Below, piece after piece: positions 25,531-35,767 of a DNA stretch of 64,000 bases (positions are counted from its first letter, which is position 1; each line of letters opens with the position of its first letter). The DNA lies in assembly GCF_007859315.1 (NCBI RefSeq), contig NZ_VOHA01000017.1, positions 82,031 to 146,030 of the forward strand, given 5' to 3'. The stretch is from Reyranella sp. CPCC 100927. Lineage in GTDB: Bacteria > Pseudomonadota > Alphaproteobacteria > Reyranellales > Reyranellaceae. A program made the translations under genes and the position numbers. The notes beneath the pieces were generated by a model. That model saw only the letters and a program-made list of their open reading frames with translations, made no database searches and had not been told where the DNA came from.

Positions 25531-26826
25531 TTACCTCTTGGCGGCGTGGATGACGTCCACGCCACCCATGTAAGAACGCAACGCCTCGGGCACCGTGACT
25601 GTTCCGTCAGCGTTCTGGTAGTTCTCCAGCACCGCGATCAGCGCGCGACCGACCGCCAGGCCGGAGCCGTTCAGCGTGTGCAGGAAGCGCGTACCCTTGC
25701 CCTCGCGCGGCCGATAGCGTGCATTCATGCGCCGGGCCTGGAAGTCGCCGCAGTTGGAGCAGCTCGAGATCTCGCGATAGGTGTTCTGGCCCGGCAGCCA
25801 CACCTCAATGTCGTAGGTCTTGCGGGCGCTGAAGCCCATGTCGCCGGTGCACAGGGTGACGGTGCGGAACGGCAAACCGAGCCGCTTCAGCACCTCCTCG
25901 GCACAGCCCGTCATGCGCTCGTGCTCGGCCTCGGACTGCTCCGGTGTGGTGATCGACACCAGTTCGACCTTGGGGAACTGGTGCTGGCGGATCATGCCGC
26001 GCGTGTCCTTGCCGGCCGCGCCGGCTTCGGAGCGGAAGCACGGCGTCCACGCCGTGTAGCGCAGCGGCAGGTCCTTCTCGTCGATGACGCTCTCGCTCAC
26101 GAGATTGGTCAGCGGCACCTCGGCAGTGGCGACCAGCCAGTAGCCGTTGGTGGTGTGAAACAGATCGTCGGCGAACTTGGTCAGGCTGGTCGTCGCATGC
26201 ACGGCGTTGTCGCGCACCAGCAGAGGCGGATCGACTTCCGTGTAGCCGCTCAGCGTGCCGTCTGCCGGTGCCGTGTGCAGATCGAGCATGAACTGGGCCA
26301 ACGCCCGTTCCAGGCGGGCGAGCTGGCCCTTGAGCACGACAAACCGTGCGCCCGACATCTTGGCCGCGGCGGCGAAGTCCATCAGCCCCAGTCCCTCGCC
26401 GATTCCGACGTGATCCTTGGGATCGAACGCGAAATTGCGCGGGCTGCCGACGCGACGGATTTCCTTGTTGTCGTGCTCGTCCTTGCCATCGGGCACATCG
26501 GCCGCCGGCAGGTTGGGGATGCCGGCCAGCAAATCATTGAGCTCCGCGTCGGCGGCCGCAGCCACTGTCTCCGCCGCTTTCTGCGCCTCATCCAAGCCGT
26601 TGACCTCGGCCATCAGCGCATCGGCGGGCTCGCCTTTGCCGCGGGCGATACCGATCTGCTTCGACAGCGCCTTGCGGCGCGCCTGGGTCTGCTCGCTGTC
26701 GGTGATGGCGGCGCGGCGGCGGCGATCGATCTCGAGCAGGGCCGTGGACATCGGCACGACGCCGCGACGCGCCAGGGCAGCATCGAAGGTTTCGGGATTG
26801 TCGCGGATGGTTCGAATGTCATGCAT
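25531..26826 (-). CDS. serS: Seryl-tRNA synthetase
   Basis: Class II aminoacyl-tRNA synthetase charging tRNA-Ser, 431 aa. The N-terminal coiled-coil arm (about residues 25-105, rich in Ala/Glu/Lys) contacts tRNA. Motif 2 is in [20 protein letters not shown], the [17 protein letters not shown] block follows, and motif 3 is in [19 protein letters not shown]. The start [15 protein letters not shown] is the usual SerS N-terminus. It lies between tatC and surE. Confidence 0.96.
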   Translation of the reverse strand: MHDIRTIRDNPETFDAALARRGVVPMSTALLEIDRRRRAAITDSEQTQARRKALSKQIGIARGKGEPADALMAEVNGLDEAQKAAETVAAAADAELNDLLAGIPNLPAADVPDGKDEHDNKEIRRVGSPRNFAFDPKDHVGIGEGLGLMDFAAAAKMSGARFVVLKGQLARLERALAQFMLDLHTAPADGTLSGYTEVDPPLLVRDNAVHATTSLTKFADDLFHTTNGYWLVATAEVPLTNLVSESVIDEKDLPLRYTAWTPCFRSEAGAAGKDTRGMIRQHQFPKVELVSITTPEQSEAEHERMTGCAEEVLKRLGLPFRTVTLCTGDMGFSARKTYDIEVWLPGQNTYREISSCSNCGDFQARRMNARYRPREGKGTRFLHTLNGSGLAVGRALIAVLENYQNADGTVTVPEALRSYMGGVDVIHAAKR

Positions 26827-26877
26827 GGGAAGAACGCCTGGATGTGAGTGACGGACGGTGATGTCGGTGATGTCCGG

Positions 26878-27681
26878 TCAACTCGACGACGACTCCCCGG
26901 CGGGCTTGTCCACTTCGGTGCTGGCCTCCTCCGCCTTCTCTGCCTGCGCGCGCCGCTTCTCGATGATCGCGCCGATCCAGATCGATGCCTCGTAGAACAG
27001 CAGCAAGGGCGTCGCGAGCGCGAACTGGCTCACGACATCGGGCGGCGTCAGCACGGCGGCGACGATGAACGCGATCACGATCGCCCAGCGGCGCTTGGCC
27101 CGGAGCGTGGCGGTACTGACCAAGCCGACCCGGACCAGCAGGATCAGCAGGACCGGCACCTCGAAGGCAAAGCCGAAGGCGAACACCAGCTGCAGCACGC
27201 GCTCCAGGTAGTCCGACGCGCGCAGCGTCTTCTCGATTTCAGGCGGCGTGTACAACGCCAGCATGAAATTGATCACGTAGGGCATCACGATGTAGTACAT
27301 CACCGCGCAGCCGGCGTAGAACATGAACGGCGTTGCAATCAGGAACGGCCGGAACGCCGACTTCTCGTGCCGGTACAGACCGGGCGCGACGAAGGCCCAG
27401 ATCTGGGTCGCGATCACCGGAAAGCCCACGATGAGGGCCAGGAAGGCCGACATCTTCACGGTGACGAAGAAGAACTCGAAGATGTCGAGAACGATGACCT
27501 TGTAGCCCTCGGAGATCGCGGGCTGGATCAGGAACGAGAAGATCGGCTTGGCGAAATAGAAGCAGCCGACGAACACCAGCAGAAAGCCGAGCAAGGCGTA
27601 GATCAGGCGTTTGCGCAGCTCGATCAGGTGATCGAGCAGCGGCATCGGTTTGTCGTCTTCCGGTCCGTCGAGGGCGCTCAC
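26878..27681 (-). CDS. tatC: Sec-independent (Tat) protein translocase subunit TatC
   Basis: Polytopic core of the twin-arginine translocase that recognises Tat signal peptides. Six helices are predicted. The conserved N-terminal PMPLLDHLIELRKRLIYALL and the FAFGFAFEVPVLLILLV segment are visible. The start is assigned to a GTG at 27681, giving 267 aa; another GTG at 27741 would add 20 residues without family character. A C-terminal acidic tail follows the last helix. The usual upstream tatA and tatB genes are not here; an M32 carboxypeptidase gene takes that position. NrtA in this window carries a Tat signal. Confidence 0.93.
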   Translation of the reverse strand: MSALDGPEDDKPMPLLDHLIELRKRLIYALLGFLLVFVGCFYFAKPIFSFLIQPAISEGYKVIVLDIFEFFFVTVKMSAFLALIVGFPVIATQIWAFVAPGLYRHEKSAFRPFLIATPFMFYAGCAVMYYIVMPYVINFMLALYTPPEIEKTLRASDYLERVLQLVFAFGFAFEVPVLLILLVRVGLVSTATLRAKRRWAIVIAFIVAAVLTPPDVVSQFALATPLLLFYEASIWIGAIIEKRRAQAEKAEEASTEVDKPAGESSSS

Positions 27682-27774
27682 GGCGATGTCCAGCGTCGAG
27701 GGGGAATGGCGGTTATGCCGCCAAACCAGGGGGGTTTCCACCCCCTTTGCGGCCGAGCCGCCAAGAAGCGCGCG

Positions 27775-29274
27775 CTAGGCCTGCAGATAGCGCTGCTCCA
27801 CATGGCGGCGGAAGGCCGCCGCCGCCAGCGGCGTGCCCGTGGCAGCCCTCAGCAGGTCGTCGGTGCTGGCCGAGGCGCCCTTGGCGTGCACGTTGGTCCG
27901 CAGCCAGCGATAGAGCGGCGCGAAATCACCGCGAGCCAGGCCCGGCTCGATATCCGGATCGGCGGCACCCGCGGCCTGGAACAACTGCGCCGCCGCCAGC
28001 GCGCCCAGGGTGTAGGTCGGGAAATAGCCCCAGGCACCATCCGGCCAATGGATGTCCTGCAGGCAGCCCTCGGCGTCGGTCGGGGGGCGGATACCCAGGC
28101 TGCGCTGCATGCCGTCGTTCCAGGCGGCCGGCAGGTCGTCCAGCGCCAAGTCGCCGGCGATCAGCGCCCGCTCCAGGCGATAGCGCAGAATGACATGCAG
28201 CGGATATGTCACCTCGTCGGCGTCGACCCGGATGAAACCCGGCTTCACGACGGTGTACAGCCGCAGCACGTTGTCGGCATCCCACGCCCGTCCCGTGCCA
28301 CCGAACGCGGCCCGCATCCGCGGCGCGGCAAACGTGATGAAGGCGCGGCCACGACAGGCCTGCATCTCCAGCAGCAGCGACTGCGATTCGTGCAGCGCCA
28401 TGCCGCGCGCCCGACCGACCGGCTGGTGGCGCCAGGCCGCCGGCAAGCCGGCCTCGTACATGGCGTGGCCGGTCTCGTGCAGGACACCCATCAGCGCCCG
28501 CGCGAAATCGGATTCGTCGTAGCGCGTGGTGAGCCGCACGTCGTCGGGCGTGCCTCCGGTAAACGGATGAGCCGACACATCGAGGCGGCCCTTGCCGAAG
28601 TCGAAGCCGACAGCCTTCATCATCTCGATACCGAGCTGCCGCTGCGCCTCGATCGGAAACGGGCCCGGCAACGGCAGCGCGGCCGGCCGGGCCGCCTGGT
28701 GCTGCAGCACACGCTGCAGCAGATCGGGCAGAAACGCTTCCAGTTCGGCGAACAGCGCGTCGATGCGCGCGGCGCGGCCGTCGGGCTCGTACTGATCGAG
28801 CAGCGCGTCATAGGTCGACAGGCCGAGCTTGTCGGCCTTGGCCTGTGCCGTCTCGCGCACCAGGTCGAGCACCGCCTGCAGGTGCGGCTTCAGGCTGGCG
28901 AAATCGTTCTTCGGACGCGCCGCGCGCCACGCCATCTCGCACTTGGTCGTCGCCCGCGCCATGGCTTCCACCAGCGCGGGTGACAGGGCGGTGGCGTGGA
29001 TCCAACCGCGGCGCATCTCGCGCAGATTGGCGGTCTGCCAGGCATCGAGTCCACCGGCCGCCTCGGCCGCGGCCAGCAGATCACCGACCTGCGACGCGGT
29101 CAGGATCTCGTGCGCCAGCACGCCCAGCGTTGCCGTCTGTTCGCCCCGGTCCTCGGCGCTGCCCGCCGGCATCATGGTCGCCCGGTCCCAGCCGAGGATC
29201 GCCAGCGCGCCTTCAATCGCGCTCAAGCGGCGGAAGCGCGCTTCGAGGTCGTGGTAGGCCTGGTTGATGGTCAT
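27775..29274 (-). CDS. M32-family metallocarboxypeptidase (carboxypeptidase Taq)
   Basis: Cytosolic zinc carboxypeptidase, 499 aa, the normal M32 length. The N-terminus reads MTINQAYHDLEARFRRLSAI. The zinc motif HETGHAMYEAGLP and downstream HESQSLLLEMQ (third zinc ligand region) are clear, followed by the IRVDADEVTYPLHVILRYRL block and the C-terminal YTLGALAAAQLFQAA. It degrades peptides. It is 9 bp from the SURF1 gene start side and on the same strand. Confidence 0.94.
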   Translation of the reverse strand: MTINQAYHDLEARFRRLSAIEGALAILGWDRATMMPAGSAEDRGEQTATLGVLAHEILTASQVGDLLAAAEAAGGLDAWQTANLREMRRGWIHATALSPALVEAMARATTKCEMAWRAARPKNDFASLKPHLQAVLDLVRETAQAKADKLGLSTYDALLDQYEPDGRAARIDALFAELEAFLPDLLQRVLQHQAARPAALPLPGPFPIEAQRQLGIEMMKAVGFDFGKGRLDVSAHPFTGGTPDDVRLTTRYDESDFARALMGVLHETGHAMYEAGLPAAWRHQPVGRARGMALHESQSLLLEMQACRGRAFITFAAPRMRAAFGGTGRAWDADNVLRLYTVVKPGFIRVDADEVTYPLHVILRYRLERALIAGDLALDDLPAAWNDGMQRSLGIRPPTDAEGCLQDIHWPDGAWGYFPTYTLGALAAAQLFQAAGAADPDIEPGLARGDFAPLYRWLRTNVHAKGASASTDDLLRAATGTPLAAAAFRRHVEQRYLQA

Positions 29275-29283
29275 GGGCTCGAT

Positions 29284-30036
29284 CTAGCCGCGTTCCGGCG
29301 GCGGCGGCGCGGCCGGATGCTGCCGCCGCCAGTGGTAGACGACGTAGACCGCCACCAGCGTGCAGGCCAGCAACAACCACGTGATGGCGTATTGCAGATG
29401 GTCGTTGGGCAGGTTGACGCGTGTCTGACCGCCGATCGGATAGCCGCCCGGATTGGGCTTGGCGTCCGCCGCGACCCACCAGCGATCAGCCTTCAACCCC
29501 GGCGCGTCCGGCACCCCCGCCGCACGGCGCATCGCGGCCACATCGACCGTCAGCCACACATTGCGGTCGGGCTGATTGTCGGGAATGAACCAGCCCTTGA
29601 TGTCCGCTTCGGTCAGCCGGACGATGCCCTCCACCGTCACGGTGCCGCTCACCTGGCCTTCCGGCCGGCGCGCGGGATCCTTGCGCTGTTCGGGTACCCA
29701 ACCGCGATTGAACAGCACGATCTCGCCGCTCTCCAGCCGCAGCGGCGTGACGATATGCACGCCGACATTGCGATTGAGGCTGCGCGCCAGCAGGTGGATT
29801 TCCTTGTCGTGCAGGAACGTGCCGACCAGCCGCACCTTGCGGTACTCGGCCGCGGCCGGGTCGGCGGCCACCGCGGCGGCGTCGATCGCCGGCTCCGCCA
29901 TGCGGCTGTGCAGGCGGTCGATCAGCGCCGTCTTCCAGTTCATGCGCTGCACCTGCCAGACGGCGAGGCCCAGCATGATGACGATGGCGGGTATGGCAAA
30001 GACGGTCGGCCAGAAAGCCAGCTTGAGGCGCTGCAT
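29284..30036 (-). CDS. SURF1-family cytochrome oxidase assembly protein
   Basis: Assists haem a insertion into subunit I of aa3-type oxidases. 250 aa. There are two terminal membrane helices (about 10-28 and 215-235) with the periplasmic domain between. Typical SURF1 patterns: LAVWQVQRMNWKTALIDRLH, VRLVGTFLHDKEIHLLAR, VLFNRGWVPEQRKDPARRPE and YAITWLLLACTLVAVY. The oxidase cluster just upstream supports the role. Confidence 0.92.
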   Translation of the reverse strand: MQRLKLAFWPTVFAIPAIVIMLGLAVWQVQRMNWKTALIDRLHSRMAEPAIDAAAVAADPAAAEYRKVRLVGTFLHDKEIHLLARSLNRNVGVHIVTPLRLESGEIVLFNRGWVPEQRKDPARRPEGQVSGTVTVEGIVRLTEADIKGWFIPDNQPDRNVWLTVDVAAMRRAAGVPDAPGLKADRWWVAADAKPNPGGYPIGGQTRVNLPNDHLQYAITWLLLACTLVAVYVVYHWRRQHPAAPPPPERG

Positions 30037-30041
30037 GATGT

Positions 30042-30413
30042 CTATGTGGGCTCACCATCGCCCGTCGTCGAGCGATGCTTGTATTGCTGCGCCACCAGGA
30101 CGCCCTTGATCAGGCGCAGCGGGATCAGGGTGGCGACCAGAATGACCGGGAGCCAGATCACCGCGTGCAACCACATCGGCGGCTGGTAGCTGAACTCGAG
30201 CCACAGCACCAGCGGCATGATCAACGCCCCCAGGCCGAGGATCACGAACACGGCAGGGCCGTCCCCGGCGTCGTGCCCGCGCAAGTCCAGGCCGCAGACC
30301 GCGCATGAGTCGCGCACGGTCAGAAAGGCGCGAAACAGCTCGCCCTTGCCGCAACGCGGGCATTTGCCGGCGAAGCCAGTGGCAAACGACGATTGCGGCG
30401 GCCAATGGGTCAT
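30042..30413 (-). CDS. DUF983 family zinc-ribbon membrane protein
   Basis: 123 aa. An N-terminal zinc ribbon (KCPRCGKGELF and CAVCGLDLRGHD, residues about 16-47) is followed by two membrane helices. DUF983 proteins regularly neighbour aa3 oxidase genes in alphaproteobacteria, and the same is seen here between SURF1 and ctaE; a role in oxidase biogenesis is inferred from context only. The start at 30413 (MTHWPPQSS) is preferred to an upstream in-frame Met that would overlap the ctaE terminator. Confidence 0.88.
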   Translation of the reverse strand: MTHWPPQSSFATGFAGKCPRCGKGELFRAFLTVRDSCAVCGLDLRGHDAGDGPAVFVILGLGALIMPLVLWLEFSYQPPMWLHAVIWLPVILVATLIPLRLIKGVLVAQQYKHRSTTGDGEPT

Positions 30414-30452
30414 GATGCTCGTCTTGCGCCGTCGACACGGCGCTGTCACCCG

Positions 30453-30482
30453 GAAAAGCAAACGCCGGCCTCAGGCCGGCGT
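30453..30482 (-). terminator. Intrinsic terminator after ctaE
   Basis: On the minus strand, ACGCCGGCC and GGCCGGCGT pair around a 3-base loop and are followed by GTTTGCTTTTCC. This is a strong hairpin with a T-rich tail, 22 bp past the ctaE stop. Confidence 0.8.
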
Positions 30483-30504
30483 CGCCGTGTCGATGCTGTA
30501 TCGG

Positions 30505-31386
30505 TCAGTGTGCCGCCGGCACGGCGCTGCCCAGGCCCCACCAGTAGATGGCGAAGAACAGGAACAGCCAGACCACGTCGACGAAGTGCCAGTACCAGGC
30601 CGCCGCCTCGAAGCCGAAATGATGGTCGGGCTTGAAGTGGCCCTTCATGGCGCGGAACAGGCACACGATCAGGAAGATCGTGCCCACGATCACGTGGAAG
30701 CCGTGGAAGCCGGTGGCCATGTAGAAGGTCGACGAGTAGATGCCGTCGCGGAAACCGAACGCGGCATGAGCGTACTCATAGGCCTGCACGCAGGTGAACA
30801 GCAGGCCCAAAATCACGGTCACCAGCAGGCCGCGGACGGCGCCCTTCTGATCGCCTTCGAGGATGGCATGGTGCGCCCATGTCACCGTCGTACCCGACGT
30901 CAGCAGGATCAGCGTGTTCATCAACGGCAGGTCGAAGGGATTGAACGGGCTGATGCCCTTGGGCGGCCACACGCCGCCGGTGAATTCGGCGCGGCCCGGC
31001 ATGTTGGCGGCGCCGGGGTAGAGCGACGCATCGAAGAAGGCCCAGAAGAACGCCAGGAAGAAGAACACCTCCGAGGAGATGAACAGGATCATGCCGTAGC
31101 GCAGGCCGAGCTGGACCACCGGGGTGTGGTAGGTGCGCGATTCGCGGATCACGTCCTTCCACCAGAACCACATGGTGGTCAGGATGATCAGCAGTCCGGG
31201 CGCGACCTTCCACGCACCCAGGGCAGCGATGCTGGCCTTGTTCGCTTCGCCGAACATGTCGGGGTGCATGAACAGGGCGGCACCGAAGGCCAGCGCCACG
31301 CCACCGATCGAGCCGACCAGCGGCCAGACGCTGGGATCGACCAGATGATAGGGATGCTTGTTTGCGGCGTGTTCGGCAGCAGCCAT
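30505..31386 (-). CDS. ctaE: Cytochrome c oxidase subunit III
   Basis: Membrane subunit of the aa3 oxidase, 293 aa with seven predicted helices. It begins MAAAEHAANKHPYHLVDPS, a typical alphaproteobacterial subunit III start, with WPPKGI and the TSGTTVTWAHHAILEGD and GFHGFHVIVGTIFL segments visible. The start at 31386 follows GGGTGG; the upstream extension overlaps ctaG and is not supported. It is the last oxidase gene before the terminator. Confidence 0.95.
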   Translation of the reverse strand: MAAAEHAANKHPYHLVDPSVWPLVGSIGGVALAFGAALFMHPDMFGEANKASIAALGAWKVAPGLLIILTTMWFWWKDVIRESRTYHTPVVQLGLRYGMILFISSEVFFFLAFFWAFFDASLYPGAANMPGRAEFTGGVWPPKGISPFNPFDLPLMNTLILLTSGTTVTWAHHAILEGDQKGAVRGLLVTVILGLLFTCVQAYEYAHAAFGFRDGIYSSTFYMATGFHGFHVIVGTIFLIVCLFRAMKGHFKPDHHFGFEAAAWYWHFVDVVWLFLFFAIYWWGLGSAVPAAH

Positions 31387-31387
31387 C

Positions 31388-32053
31388 TTATCCACCCTTC
31401 CTCTTGTCCCCCGGACCGTTGCCACCCGGCACCTCGCCGACACCGGGTGTCAGCGGCTTCTGTGGCTTCTGCGCCTTTTCCAGCAATTCCTTGGCGCGTT
31501 CGGTCTTGGCCTCGAAAAATGTATAAGACAAGGTGATCGTTTTCACCCCGTCGTACTTGCGATCCTTCGCCATGTCGGGATCGACGAAGAACGTCACCGG
31601 CATCTCGACCGACTCGCCTGGCATCAGCAGCTGCTCGGTGAAGCAGAAGCACTGGATCTTGTTGAACCAGGAGCCGGCGATGTCGGGCGTGACGTTGTAT
31701 GTCGCCGTGCCGACGATCGGACGCTGCGAGACGTTGGTCGCGCGATAGAAGGCCAGCTTCTCTTCGCCGAGCTTGACTCTCACTTCGCGCTGAAGCGGCT
31801 CGAATTTCCAGGGCAGGTTGCCGTCGCGGCTGGCATCGAAGCGCACGGTGACCTGGCGCTCGAGCACGCGCCCGGGGGCGCTGGCCGCAACCTGGGTCGT
31901 ACCGCCAAAACCGGTGGCGCGGCAGAACATGTCGTACAGCGGCACGGCGGCATAGGCCATGCCGACCATGCCCGCCACAACCACGAACACGCCGCCGGCA
32001 AGCCGGCGGTTGCGGCGCGCCAACGCGGCCTGATCCTGACCTTCGGCGCTCAT
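31388..32053 (-). CDS. ctaG: Cytochrome c oxidase assembly protein CtaG/Cox11
   Basis: Membrane-anchored copper chaperone that delivers the CuB copper to subunit I. 221 aa. There is one N-terminal helix (GGVFVVVAGMVGMAYAAVPL), the hallmark YDMFCRATGFGGTTQ, and the copper-binding NKIQCFCFTEQ (CxC) followed by PVTFFVDPDM. Its ATG overlaps the stop of the small CoxF-like gene by four bases (ATGA). Confidence 0.95.
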   Translation of the reverse strand: MSAEGQDQAALARRNRRLAGGVFVVVAGMVGMAYAAVPLYDMFCRATGFGGTTQVAASAPGRVLERQVTVRFDASRDGNLPWKFEPLQREVRVKLGEEKLAFYRATNVSQRPIVGTATYNVTPDIAGSWFNKIQCFCFTEQLLMPGESVEMPVTFFVDPDMAKDRKYDGVKTITLSYTFFEAKTERAKELLEKAQKPQKPLTPGVGEVPGGNGPGDKRKGG

Positions 32054-32220
32054 CGCGGTGGCGCTCCCGGGAACACGCCGGCGTCACCGAACCGAACGAT
32101 GGTGATGGCGAAGAACAGAACACAGATGCCAATGATCACCAGCAGCACGAACCAGTTCTTGGCGCGCTGCTTGACGTGCCGCTCGCTCAGATGCGTCTTG
32201 CCGGTGTGACGGTCTGCCAT
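32050..32220 (-). CDS. Small CoxF-like membrane protein, 56 aa
   Basis: A short gene read directly from the sequence between ctaB and ctaG. It starts MADRHTGKTHLSERHVKQRA, has one hydrophobic segment (WFVLLVIIGICVLFFAITIV) and ends FPGAPPR. Position, size and topology match the CoxF-type small protein of alphaproteobacterial oxidase operons; its function is not established. The stop overlaps the ctaG start (ATGA), indicating coupled translation. It is 15 bp from the ctaB stop. Confidence 0.82.
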   Translation of the reverse strand: MADRHTGKTHLSERHVKQRAKNWFVLLVIIGICVLFFAITIVRFGDAGVFPGAPPR

Positions 32221-32234
32221 CGCCATCCCCCGCC

Positions 32235-33158
32235 TCAGCCCAGCAACAGGCGGTCCGCGACCATGGCCACGAACAGAAGGAAGAGATAGGCCAACGAAAA
32301 GCGGAACATCGCACGTGCCGGCGCGACATCGTCATCAGCGGCACGCCACACCCGCAGCGCGTGGCCGACAAATGCCAGCCCTGCCGCGATGGAGAACGCG
32401 CCGTAGCCCCAGCCGACCACGCCGGTCAGCGTCGGCAGCAGGCCGATCGGCAGCAGCGCCACGGTATAGGCGACCATGTGCCGCTTGGTCGTCACCGTGC
32501 CGGCAACCACCGGCAGCATGGGCACGCCCGCGCGGCGATAGTCGTCGTTGCAGAACAGCGACAGCGCCCAGAAATGCGGCGGCGTCCACATGAAGATCAG
32601 CAGGAACAGCGACAGCGAGGCCCACGACATGTCGCCCGTCACCGCGGCCCAGCCGACCATCGGCGGCAGGGCGCCGGCGGCGCCGCCGATCACGATGTTC
32701 TGCGGCGTCTGGCGCTTGAGCCACATCGTATAGACGAACACGTAGAAGGCGATGGTGAAGGCCAACAGGCCGGCAGCGACCGCGTTGGTCGCAACGGCCA
32801 TCAGCGCCACCGAGAAGATCGACAGCAGCACGCCGAAGCCCAGCGCGTCGTCGGCCGCCACCACGCCGGCCGGGATCGGCCGGCTGCGGGTGCGCGTCAT
32901 GACGGCGTCGATGTCGCGGTCGTACCACATGTTGATGGCGCCGGAGGCACCGGCACCGATGGCGATGGCCGCCACGGCGACCGCGGCCAGCAGCGGGTGG
33001 ATGTGTCCCGGCGCCAGCCACAGGCCGACGAAGCCGGTGAACACGACCAGCGACATGACGCGCGGCTTGAGCAGCGCGACATAGTCGGACACGCGCGAAA
33101 CGCCCGGCTGCGCCAGGGCGTCCGCGGTATCCATTGTCGAGGCCGGCACGTTGGTCAT
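32235..33158 (-). CDS. ctaB: Protoheme IX farnesyltransferase (haem O synthase)
   Basis: Integral membrane prenyltransferase that farnesylates haem b for the aa3 oxidase. 307 aa, about nine helices. The first Asp-rich motif is in [20 protein letters not shown] and the second conserved loop in [20 protein letters not shown]. The start [19 protein letters not shown] is plausible. It is part of the oxidase operon between ctaD and the small CoxF-like gene. Confidence 0.95.
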   Translation of the reverse strand: MTNVPASTMDTADALAQPGVSRVSDYVALLKPRVMSLVVFTGFVGLWLAPGHIHPLLAAVAVAAIAIGAGASGAINMWYDRDIDAVMTRTRSRPIPAGVVAADDALGFGVLLSIFSVALMAVATNAVAAGLLAFTIAFYVFVYTMWLKRQTPQNIVIGGAAGALPPMVGWAAVTGDMSWASLSLFLLIFMWTPPHFWALSLFCNDDYRRAGVPMLPVVAGTVTTKRHMVAYTVALLPIGLLPTLTGVVGWGYGAFSIAAGLAFVGHALRVWRAADDDVAPARAMFRFSLAYLFLLFVAMVADRLLLG

Positions 33159-33215
33159 GATCCTCAGGCGATCTCAGGTCTGTCGGTGCCGCGCCGAAAC
33201 ACGGCGCCGATCGGT

Positions 33216-34844
33216 TCAGTGGTGCGCGGACGCCGAAATCTTCGGCAGCTCGTCATAGGTGTGGAATGCCGGCGGTGACGGCACCGTCCACTCCAACGTC
33301 GTTGCGCCCTCGCCCCAGTAGTTGGCGCCGACCTTGCGGCCCATCGTGAGCGTGTGGAACACCACGAACACCCACCACAGGGTCGAGGCGAAGGAGATCA
33401 GCGCGCCGATCGAGGAGATCTCGTTCCACAGATGGAACGCATCGGGGTAGTCGATGTAGTGGCGCGGCATGCCGGCCAGGCCCGAGAAGTGCATCGGGAA
33501 GAAGGCCAGGTTGACGCCGATGAACGTCGTCCAGAAGTGGATCTTGCCGAACGTCTCGTTGTACTGGCGGCCCGACATCTTGCCGATCCAGTAGTAGAAG
33601 CCGGCGAAGATACCGAACACGGCGCCCAGCGACAGCACGTAGTGGAAGTGCGCGATGACGTAATAGGTGTTGTGCAGCGCGATATCGACGCCGGCATTGG
33701 ACAACACGACGCCCGTCACGCCGCCGACGGTGAACAGGAAGATCAGCCCCAGCGCCCACAGCATGGGTGTCGGGAACCGGATCGAGCCGCCCCACATGGT
33801 GGCGATCCAGCTGAAGATCTTCACACCCGTCGGCACGGCAATCACCATGGTCGCCGCCATGAAGTAGGCGCGGGTGTCGACGTCCATGCCGACCGTGAAC
33901 ATGTGATGCGCCCACACGACGAAGCCGACGACGCCGATCGCGACCATGGCGTAGGCCATGCCGAGATAGCCGAAGATCGGCTTGCGCGAGAAGGTCGAGA
34001 CGATCTGGCTCACGATCCCGAACGCCGGCAGGATCATGATGTAGACTTCGGGGTGACCGAAGAACCAGAACAGGTGCAGGAAGAGGATCGGGTCGCCACC
34101 ACCGGCCGGGTTGAAGAAGCTGGTGCCGAAGTTGCGGTCGGTCAGCAGCATGGTGATGGCGCCAGCCAGCACCGGCAGCGCCAGCAGCAGCAGGAACGCG
34201 GTCACCAGGATCGACCACACCATCAGCGGCATGCGGTGCAAGGTCATGCCCGGCGCGCGCATGTTGAAGATGGTGGTGATGAAGTTCGCGGCGCCCAGGA
34301 TCGAGCCGGCACCGGCCAAGTGCAGCGAGAAGATGGCGAAATCCATCGACGCGCCGGGATGCCCGGCCGATGAACTGAGCGGCACATAGATCGTCCAGCC
34401 CGTGCCGACACCGCCGCCGATGAAGACGGACATGATCAGGCTCACGAAGCCAGCCACGGTGAGCCAGAACGAGATGTTGTTCATGCGCGGGAACGCCATG
34501 TCAGGCGCGCCGATCATGATCGGGACGATCCAGTTGCCGAAGCCGCCGATCAGCGCCGGCATGACCACGAAGAACACCATGATCAGGCCGTGCGCCGTGA
34601 CCATCGAGTTCCAGTGGTGGCCGGGGTTCTCGTGCCAGCCCATCAGCTGCACGCCGGGGTTCATCAGCTCCAGGCGCATGTAGACGGAAATGGCACCGCC
34701 GATCAGGCCGGCGCAGGCCGCCAGGATCATATAGAGCGTGCCGATGTCCTTGTGGTTGGTCGACAGGAACCAACGGACAAAGAAACCCGGGGTATGGTCG
34801 TGGTGTTCGTGGGCGCCGTGTGCGGCGTGCGTTCCGGTAGCCAT
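33216..34844 (-). CDS. ctaD: Cytochrome c oxidase subunit I
   Basis: Catalytic haem-copper subunit, 542 aa with twelve helices. Key features: the His-rich N-terminal tail, [11 protein letters not shown], the low-spin haem ligand in [12 protein letters not shown], the CuB/Tyr cross-link motif [38 protein letters not shown], and the haem a3/a ligands in [20 protein letters not shown]. It lies 42 bp downstream of ctaC. Confidence 0.97.
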   Translation of the reverse strand: MATGTHAAHGAHEHHDHTPGFFVRWFLSTNHKDIGTLYMILAACAGLIGGAISVYMRLELMNPGVQLMGWHENPGHHWNSMVTAHGLIMVFFVVMPALIGGFGNWIVPIMIGAPDMAFPRMNNISFWLTVAGFVSLIMSVFIGGGVGTGWTIYVPLSSSAGHPGASMDFAIFSLHLAGAGSILGAANFITTIFNMRAPGMTLHRMPLMVWSILVTAFLLLLALPVLAGAITMLLTDRNFGTSFFNPAGGGDPILFLHLFWFFGHPEVYIMILPAFGIVSQIVSTFSRKPIFGYLGMAYAMVAIGVVGFVVWAHHMFTVGMDVDTRAYFMAATMVIAVPTGVKIFSWIATMWGGSIRFPTPMLWALGLIFLFTVGGVTGVVLSNAGVDIALHNTYYVIAHFHYVLSLGAVFGIFAGFYYWIGKMSGRQYNETFGKIHFWTTFIGVNLAFFPMHFSGLAGMPRHYIDYPDAFHLWNEISSIGALISFASTLWWVFVVFHTLTMGRKVGANYWGEGATTLEWTVPSPPAFHTYDELPKISASAHH

Positions 34845-34885
34845 GGGCGACTTCCTTCGGTTACGCGAACTCGGGGCAGCGCGCC

Positions 34886-35767
34886 TTAGCGCGCCGGGTT
34901 GGCAACAGGGTTGGCGGCGGCGACATCGGTCGCCGGTGCCGCGGCGGCGCTCTTACCCTGCGAGGCCACCCATTTATCGAACTCGGCCTTGGACACGGCC
35001 TTCACTGCGATCGGCATGTAGGCATGGTCCTTGCCGCAGATCTGCGAGCACTGGCCGTAGTACAGCCCCTCCTTCAGGACGCTGAACCATGTCTCGTTGG
35101 TACGGCCGATGACGGCATCCTGCTTGACGCCGAATGCCGGGACCGCCCACGAGTGCATGACGTCCGTCGAGGTGATCAGCACGCGCACGTTGGTGTTGGC
35201 GGGAACCACCAGCGGGCTGTCAGTCGCCAGCAGGCGCGGACGATCCCGCTTTTCGGTCTCGGAGAACTTCTTCCAGTCCTCCTCGGGGACCATGCGGCTG
35301 TCGATCGCCTCGATCTTCAGATCGGGATACTCGTAGGTCCAATACCACTGGTGCGCCGTCACCTTGATCGTTAGGCCGGCCTCCTTGGTGCGGTCCATGA
35401 AGTACAGCAGGCGGAACGACGGGATCGCGAGGCCGACCAGGATCACGACGGGGATGACCGTCCACGCCACTTCGATCAAGGTATTGTGCGTCGTCGTCGT
35501 GGGTGTCGGGTTCGCCGATTCGCGGAACTTGACGATCACGTAGATCATCAGCGCCAGCACGAACAGCGTAATCGCGCCGATGATCCAGAGCAGGACGGTA
35601 TGCAACCACACCAGCTCCGCCATCACGGGCGTTGCCGGCTCATGCAAGTTCATCTGGCCGCGGTGCGGCAGATCAACGAACTCCGCCCACGCACCACCGG
35701 CGAACAGGCTCGCAAGGCCCAGTCCGAACAGACCCGCGAGGGCCCACGTACGCGTCCTGCCCATCAT
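34886..35767 (-). CDS. ctaC: Cytochrome c oxidase subunit II
   Basis: CuA-bearing subunit that accepts electrons from cytochrome c. 293 aa. A signal peptide ([20 protein letters not shown] to GGAWAEF) is followed by two membrane helices. The cupredoxin domain carries [11 protein letters not shown] and the CuA site [17 protein letters not shown] with both Cys, His and Met. An Ala/Pro-rich tail ends the protein. It is the first gene of the oxidase operon. A possible extended -10 (TGCTAGATA, minus strand, 35852-35860) lies 85 bp upstream, without a clear -35. Confidence 0.96.
   Translation of the reverse strand: MMGRTRTWALAGLFGLGLASLFAGGAWAEFVDLPHRGQMNLHEPATPVMAELVWLHTVLLWIIGAITLFVLALMIYVIVKFRESANPTPTTTTHNTLIEVAWTVIPVVILVGLAIPSFRLLYFMDRTKEAGLTIKVTAHQWYWTYEYPDLKIEAIDSRMVPEEDWKKFSETEKRDRPRLLATDSPLVVPANTNVRVLITSTDVMHSWAVPAFGVKQDAVIGRTNETWFSVLKEGLYYGQCSQICGKDHAYMPIAVKAVSKAEFDKWVASQGKSAAAAPATDVAAANPVANPAR

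Noticed and set aside
24607..28983. Two long plus-strand frames (746 and 711 codons) opposite pcm, surE, serS, tatC and the M32 gene
   Set aside because: They are shadows of well-supported minus-strand genes and have no domain pattern or ribosome site.
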